From Polynucleobacter paneuropaeus (lineage in GTDB: Bacteria > Pseudomonadota > Gammaproteobacteria > Burkholderiales > Burkholderiaceae), in assembly GCF_003261235.1 (NCBI RefSeq), contig NZ_CP030085.1, forward strand, positions 1,581,241-1,645,240: DNA of 64,000 nucleotides, read 5' to 3'. This document shows, piece after piece, positions 26,248-35,920 of this stretch. The first letter of the stretch is position 1. Each line of letters opens with the position of its first letter. The notes under the pieces were generated by a model. That model was not told the origin of the DNA and did no database searches. It saw only the letters and a list, made by a program, of their open reading frames with translations. The translations under genes were made by a program, and so were the position numbers.

Positions 26248-27730
26248 CTTCGACGTTCAAAATCTTTACAGTCGCAGAATCACGTAATTGACGGAGCCAA
26301 TCCTGATATGCCTGCTCGAATTTTTTCTGACGAATCGCAGCTTTTGCAAACTCACGCTGTTTCTCAGTAGTTAGTTCAGCCTGGCGTCGCTCAAGGGCCT
26401 GAATCAAGTGCCAACCAAATTCTGTTTTAACCGGTGGGCTGACTTCGCCAATCTGTAAACGGTTCATAGCCTGTTCAAACTCAGGCACCAATTCTCCAGG
26501 ACCCATCCAACCCAGATTGCCACCATTTGCTGCAGATCCATCCTCAGAGTATTTTTTTGCAAGCTCACCAAAGTCAGCTGTTTTAGCAACAACTTGTGCG
26601 CGATAACCAGCTAAACGTCTTTCAGCATCCTGATCACTTAAGCCTGCGCGATTCTTCAGCAAGATATGTCGAGATAAAGTTTGGGTGATTGCAATATTTT
26701 GGGGGGCTCCTGAAGTTGTTGCTTCTTGGGCTGGAGCTTGAGTAGAAGCTTGCTGTGGTTGAGGGCTGCCTCCAGACCGACGATCGAGTACTTTCAAAAC
26801 ATGGAATCCCGCAGGGCTTTTGACCACATTGTTAGCAACTTGACCGCCGCCAATATTTCTAACAGCCTCGTAGAAAAGTTGGGGCAGGCGATCTGGGGTC
26901 CGATAACCTAACTCTTGAAACTTAATTTTAGGATTCTCTTTGGCAGCCATTTCACCAAGCTGAAGAAAATCTACATCACCACGCGCATCTTTTAATAAGC
27001 TTTCTGCTTTTTTCTTGGCCTCAGCCTGAGCACCAGCCCCTGCGTTGGCGTCTACTGGGATAAAAATTTGAGCAATATCGATTTCTTCCACACCACCAAC
27101 TGCTGAAGAAGTATTTGCTGTCGGCCTGACAGCGCCACCCCTGGCTCTTGATTGCTCAGTAATAAAGTTATCAATCTCTGCTTCAGAAATTTTAATCTTT
27201 GATTCAACTTCACGCTCGCGATAACGACTCATCATAATGTCGTTGCGTAACATGTCCTTATAACGCTCATAACTCATACCAGATGCGATAACCTTAGCCT
27301 TGAATTCTGCAAGAGTCGTTTTATTTCTTGTGACAATGTCATCAACAATTCTCGTAAGCTCTTTTTCGCTTACTGTTATCCCATCTTGCTCAGCTTCTTG
27401 AAGCTGTACTTTTTCAATAATGAGACGCTCTAAAATTGCTTTTCTCAAAGCAACTACATCTGAAGGTAATTTTGCACCCTGTTTTTGTAAGGTCAAAATA
27501 CGATCATCGATTTCTTTGCGGGTAATAAATCCAGTATTCACAACCGCAGCAACGCCATCAATATCTCGAACCTTGCTATCAGAACTAACACTACTAGGGC
27601 TTTCAACATTGCCAGCACCTTTTTTAGATGTGCCAGTAGTTTGAGCATCCGAAGCAATTGATAGCAAAGCGAATCCCGAAAAAATTGTCGCAAAGAGGAC
27701 ATGCTTGGGTTTAATTCTGTGATGCGTCAT
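26225..27730 (-). CDS. surA: Periplasmic chaperone/peptidyl-prolyl isomerase SurA
   Basis: The protein has 501 residues, longer than E. coli SurA (428). A signal peptide covers about residues 1-30. The SurA N-terminal domain follows, then two parvulin domains, with the second (HILLKNRAG to HLIQALERR, about 350-455) the better conserved. Low-complexity linkers, Gly/Ala/Arg-rich near 195-205 and Gln/Ala/Pro-rich near 325-345, account for the extra length. SurA delivers beta-barrel proteins, including LptD, to the Bam complex. It overlaps lptD by ATGA. Confidence 0.94.
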   Translation of the reverse strand: MTHHRIKPKHVLFATIFSGFALLSIASDAQTTGTSKKGAGNVESPSSVSSDSKVRDIDGVAAVVNTGFITRKEIDDRILTLQKQGAKLPSDVVALRKAILERLIIEKVQLQEAEQDGITVSEKELTRIVDDIVTRNKTTLAEFKAKVIASGMSYERYKDMLRNDIMMSRYREREVESKIKISEAEIDNFITEQSRARGGAVRPTANTSSAVGGVEEIDIAQIFIPVDANAGAGAQAEAKKKAESLLKDARGDVDFLQLGEMAAKENPKIKFQELGYRTPDRLPQLFYEAVRNIGGGQVANNVVKSPAGFHVLKVLDRRSGGSPQPQQASTQAPAQEATTSGAPQNIAITQTLSRHILLKNRAGLSDQDAERRLAGYRAQVVAKTADFGELAKKYSEDGSAANGGNLGWMGPGELVPEFEQAMNRLQIGEVSPPVKTEFGWHLIQALERRQAELTTEKQREFAKAAIRQKKFEQAYQDWLRQLRDSATVKILNVEDAATGNR

Positions 27731-30249
27731 TGATAATTCTCATATATTGAAGGTGGTATAGGCTTTGAAGTTGGCATATATCCAGGTACGTTTAGCTTCA
27801 TGATATCAACTGGGTTGCTACCTGCGCTGGCAAAGCCCCTAAATTCAACCTGAAAGAGCACCTGAGTTGTCATAATTTGGGATGTATTGACTACCTGAGA
27901 ATAAGCGCCACGGAAGGTCCAGCAATCCCGAGTCCATTCTAGAGCAGCTAAGGAATTGAGGGTTTTTCCTGCCAAAGCATCGTAACCCCAACGCCCTAAA
28001 ACCGAGAGCTCCCGCGTGAGCGGCCATTGTCCAGAAATATTATATTGATTAGTAGTTGTCGCACCGGGTGTGTATGCCTGATTATTTTGCGCGGAAGCCT
28101 GGACAGGAGGTGTGTACACATTACGGTAGCCAATATTTAAACTTCTTCCTGGCGTAGGGCGCCAACTAGTCCCCGCAGTAGTTTGCACAAACTGATTGAG
28201 CTGGGCGTTATAGTCTCCAAATGCATCAACACTCAAATTACCCAGCAATCGAACAGATGCAGACCCTAAGGTATCTTGGTATGTTGAAGTATTGGCAATT
28301 GTGCCGTTCAAGCCCACCCGTTGTGCAGTGAATTGCTGACGTTGGGCGAGCGTTACTGAGGCTCTTTCGGCACCTGTATTGGCTTCAATCATGCGGCTCG
28401 TCACACCCCCAGTCAATTTATTATTGTCTGCAATACGGTCGTTACCGATAAAGTTATTTTCACTAAAAATCTGAATGAGGCCGAAGCCACCATCTGCAGT
28501 ATCGAACAGGGGCGTATTAGTTTGATCCTGATAAGGCGTGTATACGTAGAATGCGCGGGGCTCCATAGTTAACAGCATATCTCTGCCAAAAAAACTTTTC
28601 AGCTCTGCCGCATCGCGTTCGTAAGCCACACCCGAGTCCAAACTAAAAGTGGGTAATACAAACCCTTGAGCAGGCGCTACAGTGCTGTTGTTAAAAGCAG
28701 TTGCGTTATAGGTGTTAGATTGAAAACTGACTTTCGGTGTGATGTAGTAACCCGGTGTCACCTGCGGCAAAGCCATGGCACCCTTGATGATCGTTCGGTC
28801 TGCTTGGCTGTAAACACCAGGCGCAGTGGCTGCTAAATTTGCGCCGATGTTATATGCAAAGCGAGTGTAATCCGTAGAAAAAGTAGTAGCAGGACCACTT
28901 GGCAAGGTAAGGTATTTACCACTCACATCTGTTGCAGTGGGCGTTAAGCGATTGCTATATGTAGCCGTTACATTAGGCAAAATATTGTAGGGAGACTGCA
29001 CAATATTCGTTGGGTCTGGTTGGAGCGTCTGGAAAGTCAAAGCGCGCGCAGAGACATTCCAATTACTCAAGCTATCAGTGAGCTGTTTATTGGTACCAAC
29101 TTCTTGACGAAACTGGCTAGTAACTGCCCCTGCAAGACTTTGTGAAAAATCGGTTGGGTATAAATTATCCGAAACTCGTGCCACGTTGGCGTAACCTGTC
29201 CAAGCTCCAGGTAAAGGCATACCATTTGGGCCCAAGGCGCCACTAAAGTTTTCCCTCTGTTGCCAGTCATAACGCCAACGATCTGTCCCTGTTTTCCGAT
29301 CGTATGGCAGATAGTCTCCGCCCAAAGTGCCTGAGTAATCCTTATCTAAAAAACGATATTGAGCGCCTAATTGGGTTCCACGCTGCCCCATTACCCTCGG
29401 CAGCAATAGAAGATCTCGATTGGGCGCGATATTGACATAATACGGCTGTGTGACATCAAAACCATTATTTGAGTTGTAGCCCGCAACAGGAGCAAGCAAA
29501 CCAGAGCGTCGTTGGCCTGAAGTGGGGACAGTAAAGTAAGGAATGTAAGCAATTGGTACATCAAAGAAATGCATCACCCCATTGGTGCCAGTCATTTCTT
29601 TCTGTTCGTTATCGATTTCAATTTTGCTAGCCGTGAAATACCAATCAAGATTTTCTGGGTTACAGGTTGTATAGGTTGCGTTATCAAAAACGAATACATC
29701 GGCACTTTGTACCGTTAATTTTTTAGCCTTACCATTGGCACGAGTGTCTCGTAACTCGTAATTGGGTAACTCCATTTCGCCTTCGCGTGCATCCACATTA
29801 AAACGTGCATTGGGTCCCTTGAAGGAAGTATTCCCTTTAATTACTTCTGCATGGCCATTTAAAGTTGCCACATCACTATCTGGGTCATAAGTAATTTCAT
29901 CCGCTTTCATGACTGCGCCGTTACGACGCATTTGTGCGCGACCAATCAAGTGCATATCTCGCTCAACTACACCATCAATCTCATCACTCGATGTAAATGT
30001 GAGCGCCTTACCGTCTGCAATAGCTTGCCCTACTCTCAATTGATCGTCTAACTTCAGAACGGTGACATCACCCCGATCGGGAATTAAAATGGAGCCAACG
30101 GAAGACTGTGAAGTGAGGGGTAATGGAGGGGGGGCTTGAGCGCTCGATTGAGCGGCCAATCCAAGTAAAGCTAGCCCCATCAAAACGCGCAGGGTTAGCT
30201 CACAAAAAAGAGGGGCGCAAAGGCCGGCGCGACGGCGATAATGACTCAT
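27727..30249 (-). CDS. lptD: LPS-assembly outer-membrane protein LptD
   Basis: This 840-residue protein has a signal sequence after an extended basic start (MSHYRRRAG) and an OstA/LptA-like domain (about 75-190) containing YDPDSDVATLNG. The large beta-barrel region includes conserved IPYFTVPTSGQRRSGLLAP and YYVNIAPNRDLLLLPRVMGQRG. It inserts LPS into the outer leaflet with LptE. A second in-frame ATG at 30180 would give a shorter, more standard signal peptide. It heads the operon, and a TATAAT lies on the minus strand at 30267-30272. Confidence 0.95.
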   Translation of the reverse strand: MSHYRRRAGLCAPLFCELTLRVLMGLALLGLAAQSSAQAPPPLPLTSQSSVGSILIPDRGDVTVLKLDDQLRVGQAIADGKALTFTSSDEIDGVVERDMHLIGRAQMRRNGAVMKADEITYDPDSDVATLNGHAEVIKGNTSFKGPNARFNVDAREGEMELPNYELRDTRANGKAKKLTVQSADVFVFDNATYTTCNPENLDWYFTASKIEIDNEQKEMTGTNGVMHFFDVPIAYIPYFTVPTSGQRRSGLLAPVAGYNSNNGFDVTQPYYVNIAPNRDLLLLPRVMGQRGTQLGAQYRFLDKDYSGTLGGDYLPYDRKTGTDRWRYDWQQRENFSGALGPNGMPLPGAWTGYANVARVSDNLYPTDFSQSLAGAVTSQFRQEVGTNKQLTDSLSNWNVSARALTFQTLQPDPTNIVQSPYNILPNVTATYSNRLTPTATDVSGKYLTLPSGPATTFSTDYTRFAYNIGANLAATAPGVYSQADRTIIKGAMALPQVTPGYYITPKVSFQSNTYNATAFNNSTVAPAQGFVLPTFSLDSGVAYERDAAELKSFFGRDMLLTMEPRAFYVYTPYQDQTNTPLFDTADGGFGLIQIFSENNFIGNDRIADNNKLTGGVTSRMIEANTGAERASVTLAQRQQFTAQRVGLNGTIANTSTYQDTLGSASVRLLGNLSVDAFGDYNAQLNQFVQTTAGTSWRPTPGRSLNIGYRNVYTPPVQASAQNNQAYTPGATTTNQYNISGQWPLTRELSVLGRWGYDALAGKTLNSLAALEWTRDCWTFRGAYSQVVNTSQIMTTQVLFQVEFRGFASAGSNPVDIMKLNVPGYMPTSKPIPPSIYENYQ

Positions 30250-30266
30250 GGATCTTGACCCGCCTT

Positions 30267-30272
30267 ATTATA
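30267..30272 (-). promoter_or_regulatory. Candidate -10 element for the lptD operon
   Basis: A perfect TATAAT lies on the minus strand in the 32-bp gap between lptD and amgK. No good -35 is found at 16-18 bp upstream, inside amgK. With a start point near 30260 the 5' leader would be only about 11 nt if the first lptD ATG is used, or about 80 nt for the second. Confidence 0.4.
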
Positions 30273-30281
30273 CGAATCGAC

Positions 30282-31274
30282 ATGACCGACACACGCTTAG
30301 ACACCCTGCGCAAATGGCTAAAAGGCCTAGAGCCTAACTGGCAATTAGATCTTGCCAGCTTGGCGCCCGCTTCGGCTGATGCCAGTTTTCGGAGGTATTT
30401 CCGGATTGGGTCCAAAACCCCCCATTTTGAGACCTTAATCGTCATGGACGCCCCGCCTCAACATGAGCCCTTAGACGACTTTATTAAAGTGGATTTGTTG
30501 CTAGAAAATGCCGGTCTGAATGTCCCCAAAATATTAGAAAAGAATATTGCTGAGGGCTTTCTTTTGCTCAATGATTTAGGTACTAAAACCTATCTAGCTG
30601 AACTCAATTCTGAAACAGCAAATTGGCTTTATCAAGATGCAACTCAGGCGCTAATTAAAATGCAATTGGCTAGTAAGCCAGGTGTTCTTCCGAATTATGA
30701 TGCGGCACTTTTGCTTCGTGAACTCCAACTCTTTCCAGAATGGTATTTGAACAAGCATCTAAGTATTCAATTAGATACAAAACAAGAGCAGCTCATCAAA
30801 GATGCTTTTGACTGCATCATTCATAATAATTTAGCCCAAGCAAAAGTCTACGTACATCGTGATTTCCATTCACGTAATCTAATGCTTACCGAACACAATA
30901 ATCCTGGCGTCATCGATTTTCAGGACGCAGTATATGGTCCGATTACCTATGATGCTGCATCACTTTGGCGTGATGCCTATATTGCATGGCCTGAAGAGCA
31001 AGTGTTGGACTGGGTGATCCGCTTTTGGGAGGATGGAAAAAAGGCCGGGCTTCCTATGCCAGAAGATTTCGGTGAGTTTTATCGTGATTTTGAATGGATG
31101 GGTCTACAACGCCATCTCAAAATACTGGGTATCTTTGCCAGACTATTTCATCGCGATGGTAAAGAGGGTTATTTAAAAGATATTCCCCTTGTTTTGGAAT
31201 ATGCCATTGCAACCGCCAATCGCTACATCGAGCTAAAGCCATTAGCCCGCCTTTTGGAATCTACTCGCAGATGA
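30282..31274 (+). CDS. amgK: N-acetylmuramate/N-acetylglucosamine anomeric kinase
   Basis: From ATG 30282 the protein has 330 residues. The frame is open back to 30123, but that part overlaps lptD and has no family likeness, so the later start is preferred. The phosphotransferase catalytic loop VHRDFHSRNLML and the metal motif VIDFQDA are intact. AmgK phosphorylates MurNAc at C1, which MurU then converts to UDP-MurNAc, bypassing de novo UDP-MurNAc synthesis. The adjacent murU with ATGA overlap strongly supports this assignment over a generic phosphotransferase. Confidence 0.92.
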   Translation: MTDTRLDTLRKWLKGLEPNWQLDLASLAPASADASFRRYFRIGSKTPHFETLIVMDAPPQHEPLDDFIKVDLLLENAGLNVPKILEKNIAEGFLLLNDLGTKTYLAELNSETANWLYQDATQALIKMQLASKPGVLPNYDAALLLRELQLFPEWYLNKHLSIQLDTKQEQLIKDAFDCIIHNNLAQAKVYVHRDFHSRNLMLTEHNNPGVIDFQDAVYGPITYDAASLWRDAYIAWPEEQVLDWVIRFWEDGKKAGLPMPEDFGEFYRDFEWMGLQRHLKILGIFARLFHRDGKEGYLKDIPLVLEYAIATANRYIELKPLARLLESTRR

Positions 31275-31993
31275 GCAATTCTTCTTCGCTGCCCTGTCTT
31301 TTACTTGCCGCAGGCAGAGGTGAGCGTATGCGCCCCCTCACAGATGAGCTGCCTAAGCCCCTTCTCAAAATTGGTAATCAATCTTTATTAGAGAGACATC
31401 TCATTTCACTTAGTCAGGCTAGCATCAAGAAAGTGGTAATCAATCACGCCTGGCTTGGTGAAAAGATTGAAGATGCCCTGGGTGATGGCAGCCAATTTAA
31501 TCTTCAGATTGATTATTCTCGGGAAGGTACCGCATTAGAGACGGCGGGGGGTATTCATAAAGCACTGGATCTTCTCAAGCCAACCGACTATGTACTCGTC
31601 ATCAATGGAGATGTTTTCTGCCCCAACTTCCCAATTGCGTCTCTGTTGGAGCAAATACCGAAACTCCGGGCCAATCCTGCAAAGCCCCTGGCTTATCTGG
31701 TGATGGTGCCCAACCCCACTCAGCATCCCAATGGAGACTTTTATTTACTCGAGGGGTCAGTTCAAGATATCTCTTCGCCCAAAGCTGAAAAACTCACCTT
31801 TTCTGGCATCGGCATCTACCATCAGGGTCTGTTTGCCCATCTCAAAAGCGGGGCATCGGCTAAATTAGCCCCACTCTTGAAGGAGGCTATGTATAAAAAA
31901 CAGGTGCTCGGTGAAAAATATCTCGGACCGTGGCACGATGTCGGTACACCTCAACGTTTACAAGAGCTTAATGTGACATATGCATCAACCTGA
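31271..31993 (+). CDS. murU: N-acetylmuramate alpha-1-phosphate uridylyltransferase
   Basis: This 240-residue nucleotidyltransferase has the signature LLAAGRGERMRPLTDELPKP (about 10-29), YSREGTALETAGG and the metal-binding NGDVF. It joins MurNAc-1-P and UTP in the recycling route found in Pseudomonas and many proteobacteria lacking MurQ-type recycling. Context with amgK distinguishes it from generic mannose-1-P guanylyltransferases. It overlaps amgK by 4 nt and pepP by 14 nt. Confidence 0.92.
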   Translation: MSNSSSLPCLLLAAGRGERMRPLTDELPKPLLKIGNQSLLERHLISLSQASIKKVVINHAWLGEKIEDALGDGSQFNLQIDYSREGTALETAGGIHKALDLLKPTDYVLVINGDVFCPNFPIASLLEQIPKLRANPAKPLAYLVMVPNPTQHPNGDFYLLEGSVQDISSPKAEKLTFSGIGIYHQGLFAHLKSGASAKLAPLLKEAMYKKQVLGEKYLGPWHDVGTPQRLQELNVTYAST

Positions 31994-33323
31994 AATTTAT
32001 CAATCTCGTAGATTAAAACTCTCAGAGCAGATCCGATCTAAAACGGGTGGCGGTATCGCAATCATTTCAACTGCACCAGAAGTAGCTCGCAATCGGGATA
32101 GTGAATTCCCTTATCGTCATGACAGTGATTTCTTTTATCTCACTGGCTTTGAAGAGCCTGGTGCAACATTGGTTCTCGTAGCGGAAGGCAAGTCATTCCA
32201 GTCGCACCTGTTTTGTCGCCCAAAAGATATTGAACGCGAAATTTGGGATGGTATTCGACTGGGGCCTGATGCGGCACCAGCATTCCTGGGTGTCGATTTT
32301 GCCTACAGTAATCTGGAGTTAGATACAAAACTTGGTGAACTATTAAGTCAAAATGACGCTGTGTATCTTCGCCTAGCCCAAAGCACTGAAGATGATCGCC
32401 GTCTGAGAAATTGGATGGAGCAAGTACGCAAGCAAAGTCGCTCAGGCATTAATCCACCGACCCAGTTTCATGATGTTGATGCCTTGATTCATGAAATGCG
32501 TTTATTCAAAGATGTGCATGAGATTGATATCATGAAACGGGCAGCAGCAATTTCTGCACGCGCCCATATTCGCGCAATGCAAGCCTGTAGACCTGGCATG
32601 CACGAATATCAACTTGAAGCAGAATTACTGCACGAATTTCGTTATCACGGCTCGCAAAGCGTGGCATACAACAGCATCGTAGCTACTGGTCCGAATGCCT
32701 GCATTCTGCATTACCGCGCTGGTAATTCGGTATTACAAGACGGTGATTTATGTTTGATTGACGCAGGCTGTGAACTCGATAGCTATGCTTCTGACATTAC
32801 CCGCACTTTCCCTGTAAACGGAAAATTTACCGGCCCACAACGTGCCCTGTATGACATCACCTTGCAGGCACAAGAAGCAGCGATTGTGCATACCCGTCCT
32901 GGCAATACTTTTATTCAGCCACATGAGGCTGCTGTCAAAGTATTAACGCAAGGATTGCTTGATGAAAAACTGCTCAAGCTCGCTGAATTAGGCTCTCTAG
33001 AAAATGCCATCGAAACCGGCGCCTATCGTCGCTTTTATATGCACCGCACTTCCCATTGGTTGGGCATGGATGTCCATGATGTGGGCTCCTATAGGGAGGC
33101 CAGTACTCAAACTGATAAACCTTGGCGGATTCTTCAGCCTAATATGGCTCTTACTATTGAGCCCGGTCTCTACGTCAGGCCGGCTGAAGATATTCCTGAA
33201 TCCTTCTGGAATATTGGCATCCGGATTGAAGATGATGCGCTTGTCACTGCATCCGGCTGCGAATTGATTTCTCGTGGAGTGCCTGTAAAGGCCGAAGAAA
33301 TCGAAGCCCTTATGCGCAAATAA
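31980..33323 (+). CDS. pepP: Xaa-Pro aminopeptidase
   Basis: The protein has 447 residues with an N-terminal creatinase-like domain (RDSEFPYRHDSDFFYLTGF) and a pita-bread metallopeptidase domain. The metal ligands are visible: DAGCELDSYASDITRTFP (two Asp), HRTSHWLGMDVHDVG (His), TIEPGLY (Glu) and GIRIEDD (Glu). It removes N-terminal residues preceding proline. The start lies inside the murU 3' end. As in E. coli, a ubiH-type gene follows. Confidence 0.95.
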   Translation: MHQPEIYQSRRLKLSEQIRSKTGGGIAIISTAPEVARNRDSEFPYRHDSDFFYLTGFEEPGATLVLVAEGKSFQSHLFCRPKDIEREIWDGIRLGPDAAPAFLGVDFAYSNLELDTKLGELLSQNDAVYLRLAQSTEDDRRLRNWMEQVRKQSRSGINPPTQFHDVDALIHEMRLFKDVHEIDIMKRAAAISARAHIRAMQACRPGMHEYQLEAELLHEFRYHGSQSVAYNSIVATGPNACILHYRAGNSVLQDGDLCLIDAGCELDSYASDITRTFPVNGKFTGPQRALYDITLQAQEAAIVHTRPGNTFIQPHEAAVKVLTQGLLDEKLLKLAELGSLENAIETGAYRRFYMHRTSHWLGMDVHDVGSYREASTQTDKPWRILQPNMALTIEPGLYVRPAEDIPESFWNIGIRIEDDALVTASGCELISRGVPVKAEEIEALMRK

Positions 33324-33333
33324 TCGCAGCCCA

Positions 33334-34491
33334 ATGACAAGTCCTTCTGGCGATATTCTGGTTTTAGGTGGTGGCCCTGTTGGACTGGCCTGTGCCGCCT
33401 GGACTCTACAAAAATATCCAAATATCCAACTCACTCTAATTGATCGTAACCCCGTTGAAGATAGCGCTCTGGGCTCTTCTGATACTCGAGGTATCGCACT
33501 CTCTCACGGCAGCAAACTTCTCCTCGATACGATTGGTGCTTGGCCTAACGAGAGCGCACCCATTCATCAAGTACATGTGTCTCAAGCTGGACGCTTTGGT
33601 CGCGCTCTGATGACGCGAGAAGAACTTAAACAAGATGCACTTGGTCATATTGTTCGCTACCGCGATATTCATCTGGCATTACGCAATGCGCTTCGCAACT
33701 TGCAAAAAAATAGTCCTCACTTTATTTGGCAACACATTGATGCCAATAGCGCCCCTCTTGATATTGATGCCCAATGTATAGTTCATGCCGAAGGTGGCTT
33801 ATTCAAAACCCAAGATTGGGTTGAATCTGGTCGAGACTATGGTCAAGCAGCCTTAGTGGGCTTGGTAGAGGTAGAGGCAGCTGTTCCACATATGGCGTGG
33901 GAGCGATTCACTGCGGAAGGTCCTTTAGCAGTTCTTCCAAGTCACTTTGGTACAAATATTTTGAATCTGGTTTGGTGTGGCTCTCCGGAGTCAACCCAGA
34001 TTCGACTTGCTTTGAGTGATGTTGAATTTTTGTCTGCACTACAAAATGAATTTGGTACACGGATTGGGCGCTTTCTCAAAATCCAAGATCGCCGATTTTA
34101 TGATTTAGGCCTCAATTACCGCAAAGAGATTCATCAAGGTAATGCTGTTTGGATCGGCAATGCAGCACAAACACTGCACCCTGTCGCTGGTCAGGGTTTG
34201 AACTTAGGTCTACGAGACGCTTATCTTCTTTCAGAAAAACTCAGTAGCGTATTTGCTAGGACTGCAACCGCTATAACAACAACAGGAATTGAGAAAGCGC
34301 TTTCTGAATACGCTCAAAGTCGACAAATTGATCGCAAGACGACTATTGGTCTGACCGACATGATGGCTAGAGTCTTTACCTCCAACTTAATCCCAGTTGT
34401 GTTTGCCCGAGGCTTGGCTTTATCGGCCCTACAATGGCTTCCGCCGATCAAAACAGCCTTAGCCCGTCAAATGATGTTTGGGCGACGCTAG
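33334..34491 (+). CDS. UbiH/UbiF/COQ6-family FAD-dependent hydroxylase
   Basis: The protein has 385 residues. The N-terminal FAD motif is GGGPVGLACA (about 8-17), the family motif DTRGIALSHGS is near 49-59, and the second FAD site reads GNAAQTLHPVAGQGLNLGLRD with Asn in place of the common Asp after Gly. It should hydroxylate the ubiquinone ring. Which position (UbiH, UbiF, UbiI, UbiM or UbiL type) cannot be decided here. It is 10 nt after pepP, the classical pepP-ubiH neighbourhood. Confidence 0.9.
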   Translation: MTSPSGDILVLGGGPVGLACAAWTLQKYPNIQLTLIDRNPVEDSALGSSDTRGIALSHGSKLLLDTIGAWPNESAPIHQVHVSQAGRFGRALMTREELKQDALGHIVRYRDIHLALRNALRNLQKNSPHFIWQHIDANSAPLDIDAQCIVHAEGGLFKTQDWVESGRDYGQAALVGLVEVEAAVPHMAWERFTAEGPLAVLPSHFGTNILNLVWCGSPESTQIRLALSDVEFLSALQNEFGTRIGRFLKIQDRRFYDLGLNYRKEIHQGNAVWIGNAAQTLHPVAGQGLNLGLRDAYLLSEKLSSVFARTATAITTTGIEKALSEYAQSRQIDRKTTIGLTDMMARVFTSNLIPVVFARGLALSALQWLPPIKTALARQMMFGRR

Positions 34492-34531
34492 AGGCCTTAA
34501 AAGCAATCTCGCTGTCATTCAAAAAGAGGAC

Positions 34532-34558
34532 AAATTTGCCTAAAATTTAGGCAAATTT
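34532..34558. promoter_or_regulatory. 27-bp perfect palindrome upstream of dusB-fis
   Basis: AAATTTGCCTAAA is followed by a single A and its exact reverse complement TTTAGGCAAATTT. It ends 14 bp before a possible extended -10 (TGCTAAAGT, hexamer 34573-34578). The one-base centre and AT-rich ends fit a dimeric repressor or activator site better than a terminator. The factor is unknown. Confidence 0.6.
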
Positions 34559-34627
34559 AGAGGCTCTTGTGCTAAAGTAACACCCTTTCCCGTCAGCACG
34601 AATATCTTTTTAGCCCCTTTCAAATAA

Positions 34628-35644
34628 ATGAAAATTGGTCCATATCAACTTGCTAATCAGCTCTTCGTTGCCCCAATGGCTGGCGTAACAGATCGCCCTT
34701 TTCGTCAGCTTTGTAAAAAACTAGGTGCTGGCTATGCCGTATCTGAAATGATCGCCTCGAATGCGCTCTTATGGAAAAGTGAAAAGACCCAGCGTCGTGC
34801 AAATCATCAAGGTGAATTTAAGCCAATCGCAGTCCAGATTGCAGGCGCAGACCCAGCCATGATGGCTGATGCTGCCAAACTCAATGTGGACAATGGCGCA
34901 CAAATCATTGACATTAATATGGGCTGCCCAGCGAAGAAAGTCTGTAATGTTGCCGCTGGTTCTGCCTTATTACGAGACGAGCCTTTAGTCCAACAAATTA
35001 TTGAAGCCGTTGTTCAGGCTGTTGGTATTGGCCCTAATGCAGTTCCAGTCACCCTGAAAATTCGGACAGGCTGGGATCGTGAAAATAAAAATGCGTTGGC
35101 CGTTGCAAAACTGGCGGAACAATCTGGTATTTCGATGTTGACAGTTCATGGGCGTACACGCGCGGATTTGTATCACGGCGCCGCTGAATACGAAACGATT
35201 CAAGCTGTGAAAAGTAGCGTACGAATTCCGGTGGTAGCCAATGGTGATATCACCACTCCAGAAAAAGCCGCTCAAGTTTTAAAACTAACTGGTGCCGATG
35301 CCATCATGATTGGTCGTGCTGCTCAAGGTCGCCCTTGGATTTTTAGAGAGATTGCACATTATCTTGCTACTGGCGACACTTTGCCAACACCCGAGATTGA
35401 CGAGATTCAAAATATTATGAACGAACACTTACTCGATCATTACGCTTTTTATGGCGAATACACTGGTCTTCGCACTGCACGAAAGCATATTGGCTGGTAT
35501 TGCAAAGGTTTACGCAATTCTCATCACTTTAGACAGAGAATGAATACCGCCGATGATTGCAAGACTCAGTTACAAATGGTCAATGATTTTTTTGATGAAA
35601 TGAAATCCCACTCTGATCGTCTCCTTTTTTTAGAAGCTGCTTAA
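34628..35644 (+). CDS. dusB: tRNA-dihydrouridine synthase B
   Basis: This 338-residue FMN enzyme has APMAGVTDRPFRQLCKKLGAG at the N-terminus, the catalytic cysteine in NMGCPAKKVCN and TVHGRTRADLYHG. A C-terminal helical domain follows. It reduces uridine in the tRNA D-loop (U17 for DusB). It is directly upstream of fis as in E. coli, where the pair is one growth-rate-controlled operon. Confidence 0.96.
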   Translation: MKIGPYQLANQLFVAPMAGVTDRPFRQLCKKLGAGYAVSEMIASNALLWKSEKTQRRANHQGEFKPIAVQIAGADPAMMADAAKLNVDNGAQIIDINMGCPAKKVCNVAAGSALLRDEPLVQQIIEAVVQAVGIGPNAVPVTLKIRTGWDRENKNALAVAKLAEQSGISMLTVHGRTRADLYHGAAEYETIQAVKSSVRIPVVANGDITTPEKAAQVLKLTGADAIMIGRAAQGRPWIFREIAHYLATGDTLPTPEIDEIQNIMNEHLLDHYAFYGEYTGLRTARKHIGWYCKGLRNSHHFRQRMNTADDCKTQLQMVNDFFDEMKSHSDRLLFLEAA

Positions 35645-35659
35645 ATTTGTAATTGATTC

Positions 35660-35899
35660 ATGACTAATAAACACCCTATTACTGAATGCGTTCAAACCCA
35701 CCTTCAGCATTACCTTGATGATCTCAAAGGCACAGCCCCATCTGACGTTTATCAAATGGTCTTGGAGGTAGTTGAAAAGCCCATGCTCGAGATTGTCATG
35801 CGTCATGCAAAAGATAATCAATCTCTAGCTGCACAATATCTCGGTATTAATCGCAATACTTTGCATAAAAAGCTAGTTGAGCACAAACTCATTAAATAA
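35660..35899 (+). CDS. fis: Fis-family nucleoid/DNA-binding protein
   Basis: The 79-residue protein is slightly shorter than E. coli Fis (98). The C-terminal helix-turn-helix AAQYLGINRNTLHKKLVEHKL matches the Fis/NtrC output domain, and the preceding helix (MLEIVMRHAKDNQSLA) forms the dimer core. The N-terminal beta-hairpin arm is reduced. It should act in chromosome shaping and rRNA/tRNA control. It lies 15 nt after dusB; a palindrome and possible promoter upstream of dusB probably serve both. Confidence 0.93.
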   Translation: MTNKHPITECVQTHLQHYLDDLKGTAPSDVYQMVLEVVEKPMLEIVMRHAKDNQSLAAQYLGINRNTLHKKLVEHKLIK

Positions 35900-35920
35900 T
35901 CATCTCTCTAAATAAAACAC

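Noticed and set aside
30123..30281. Upstream in-frame extension of amgK
   Set aside because: It overlaps the lptD start on the other strand, has no family likeness, and the ATG at 30282 fits the known protein length.
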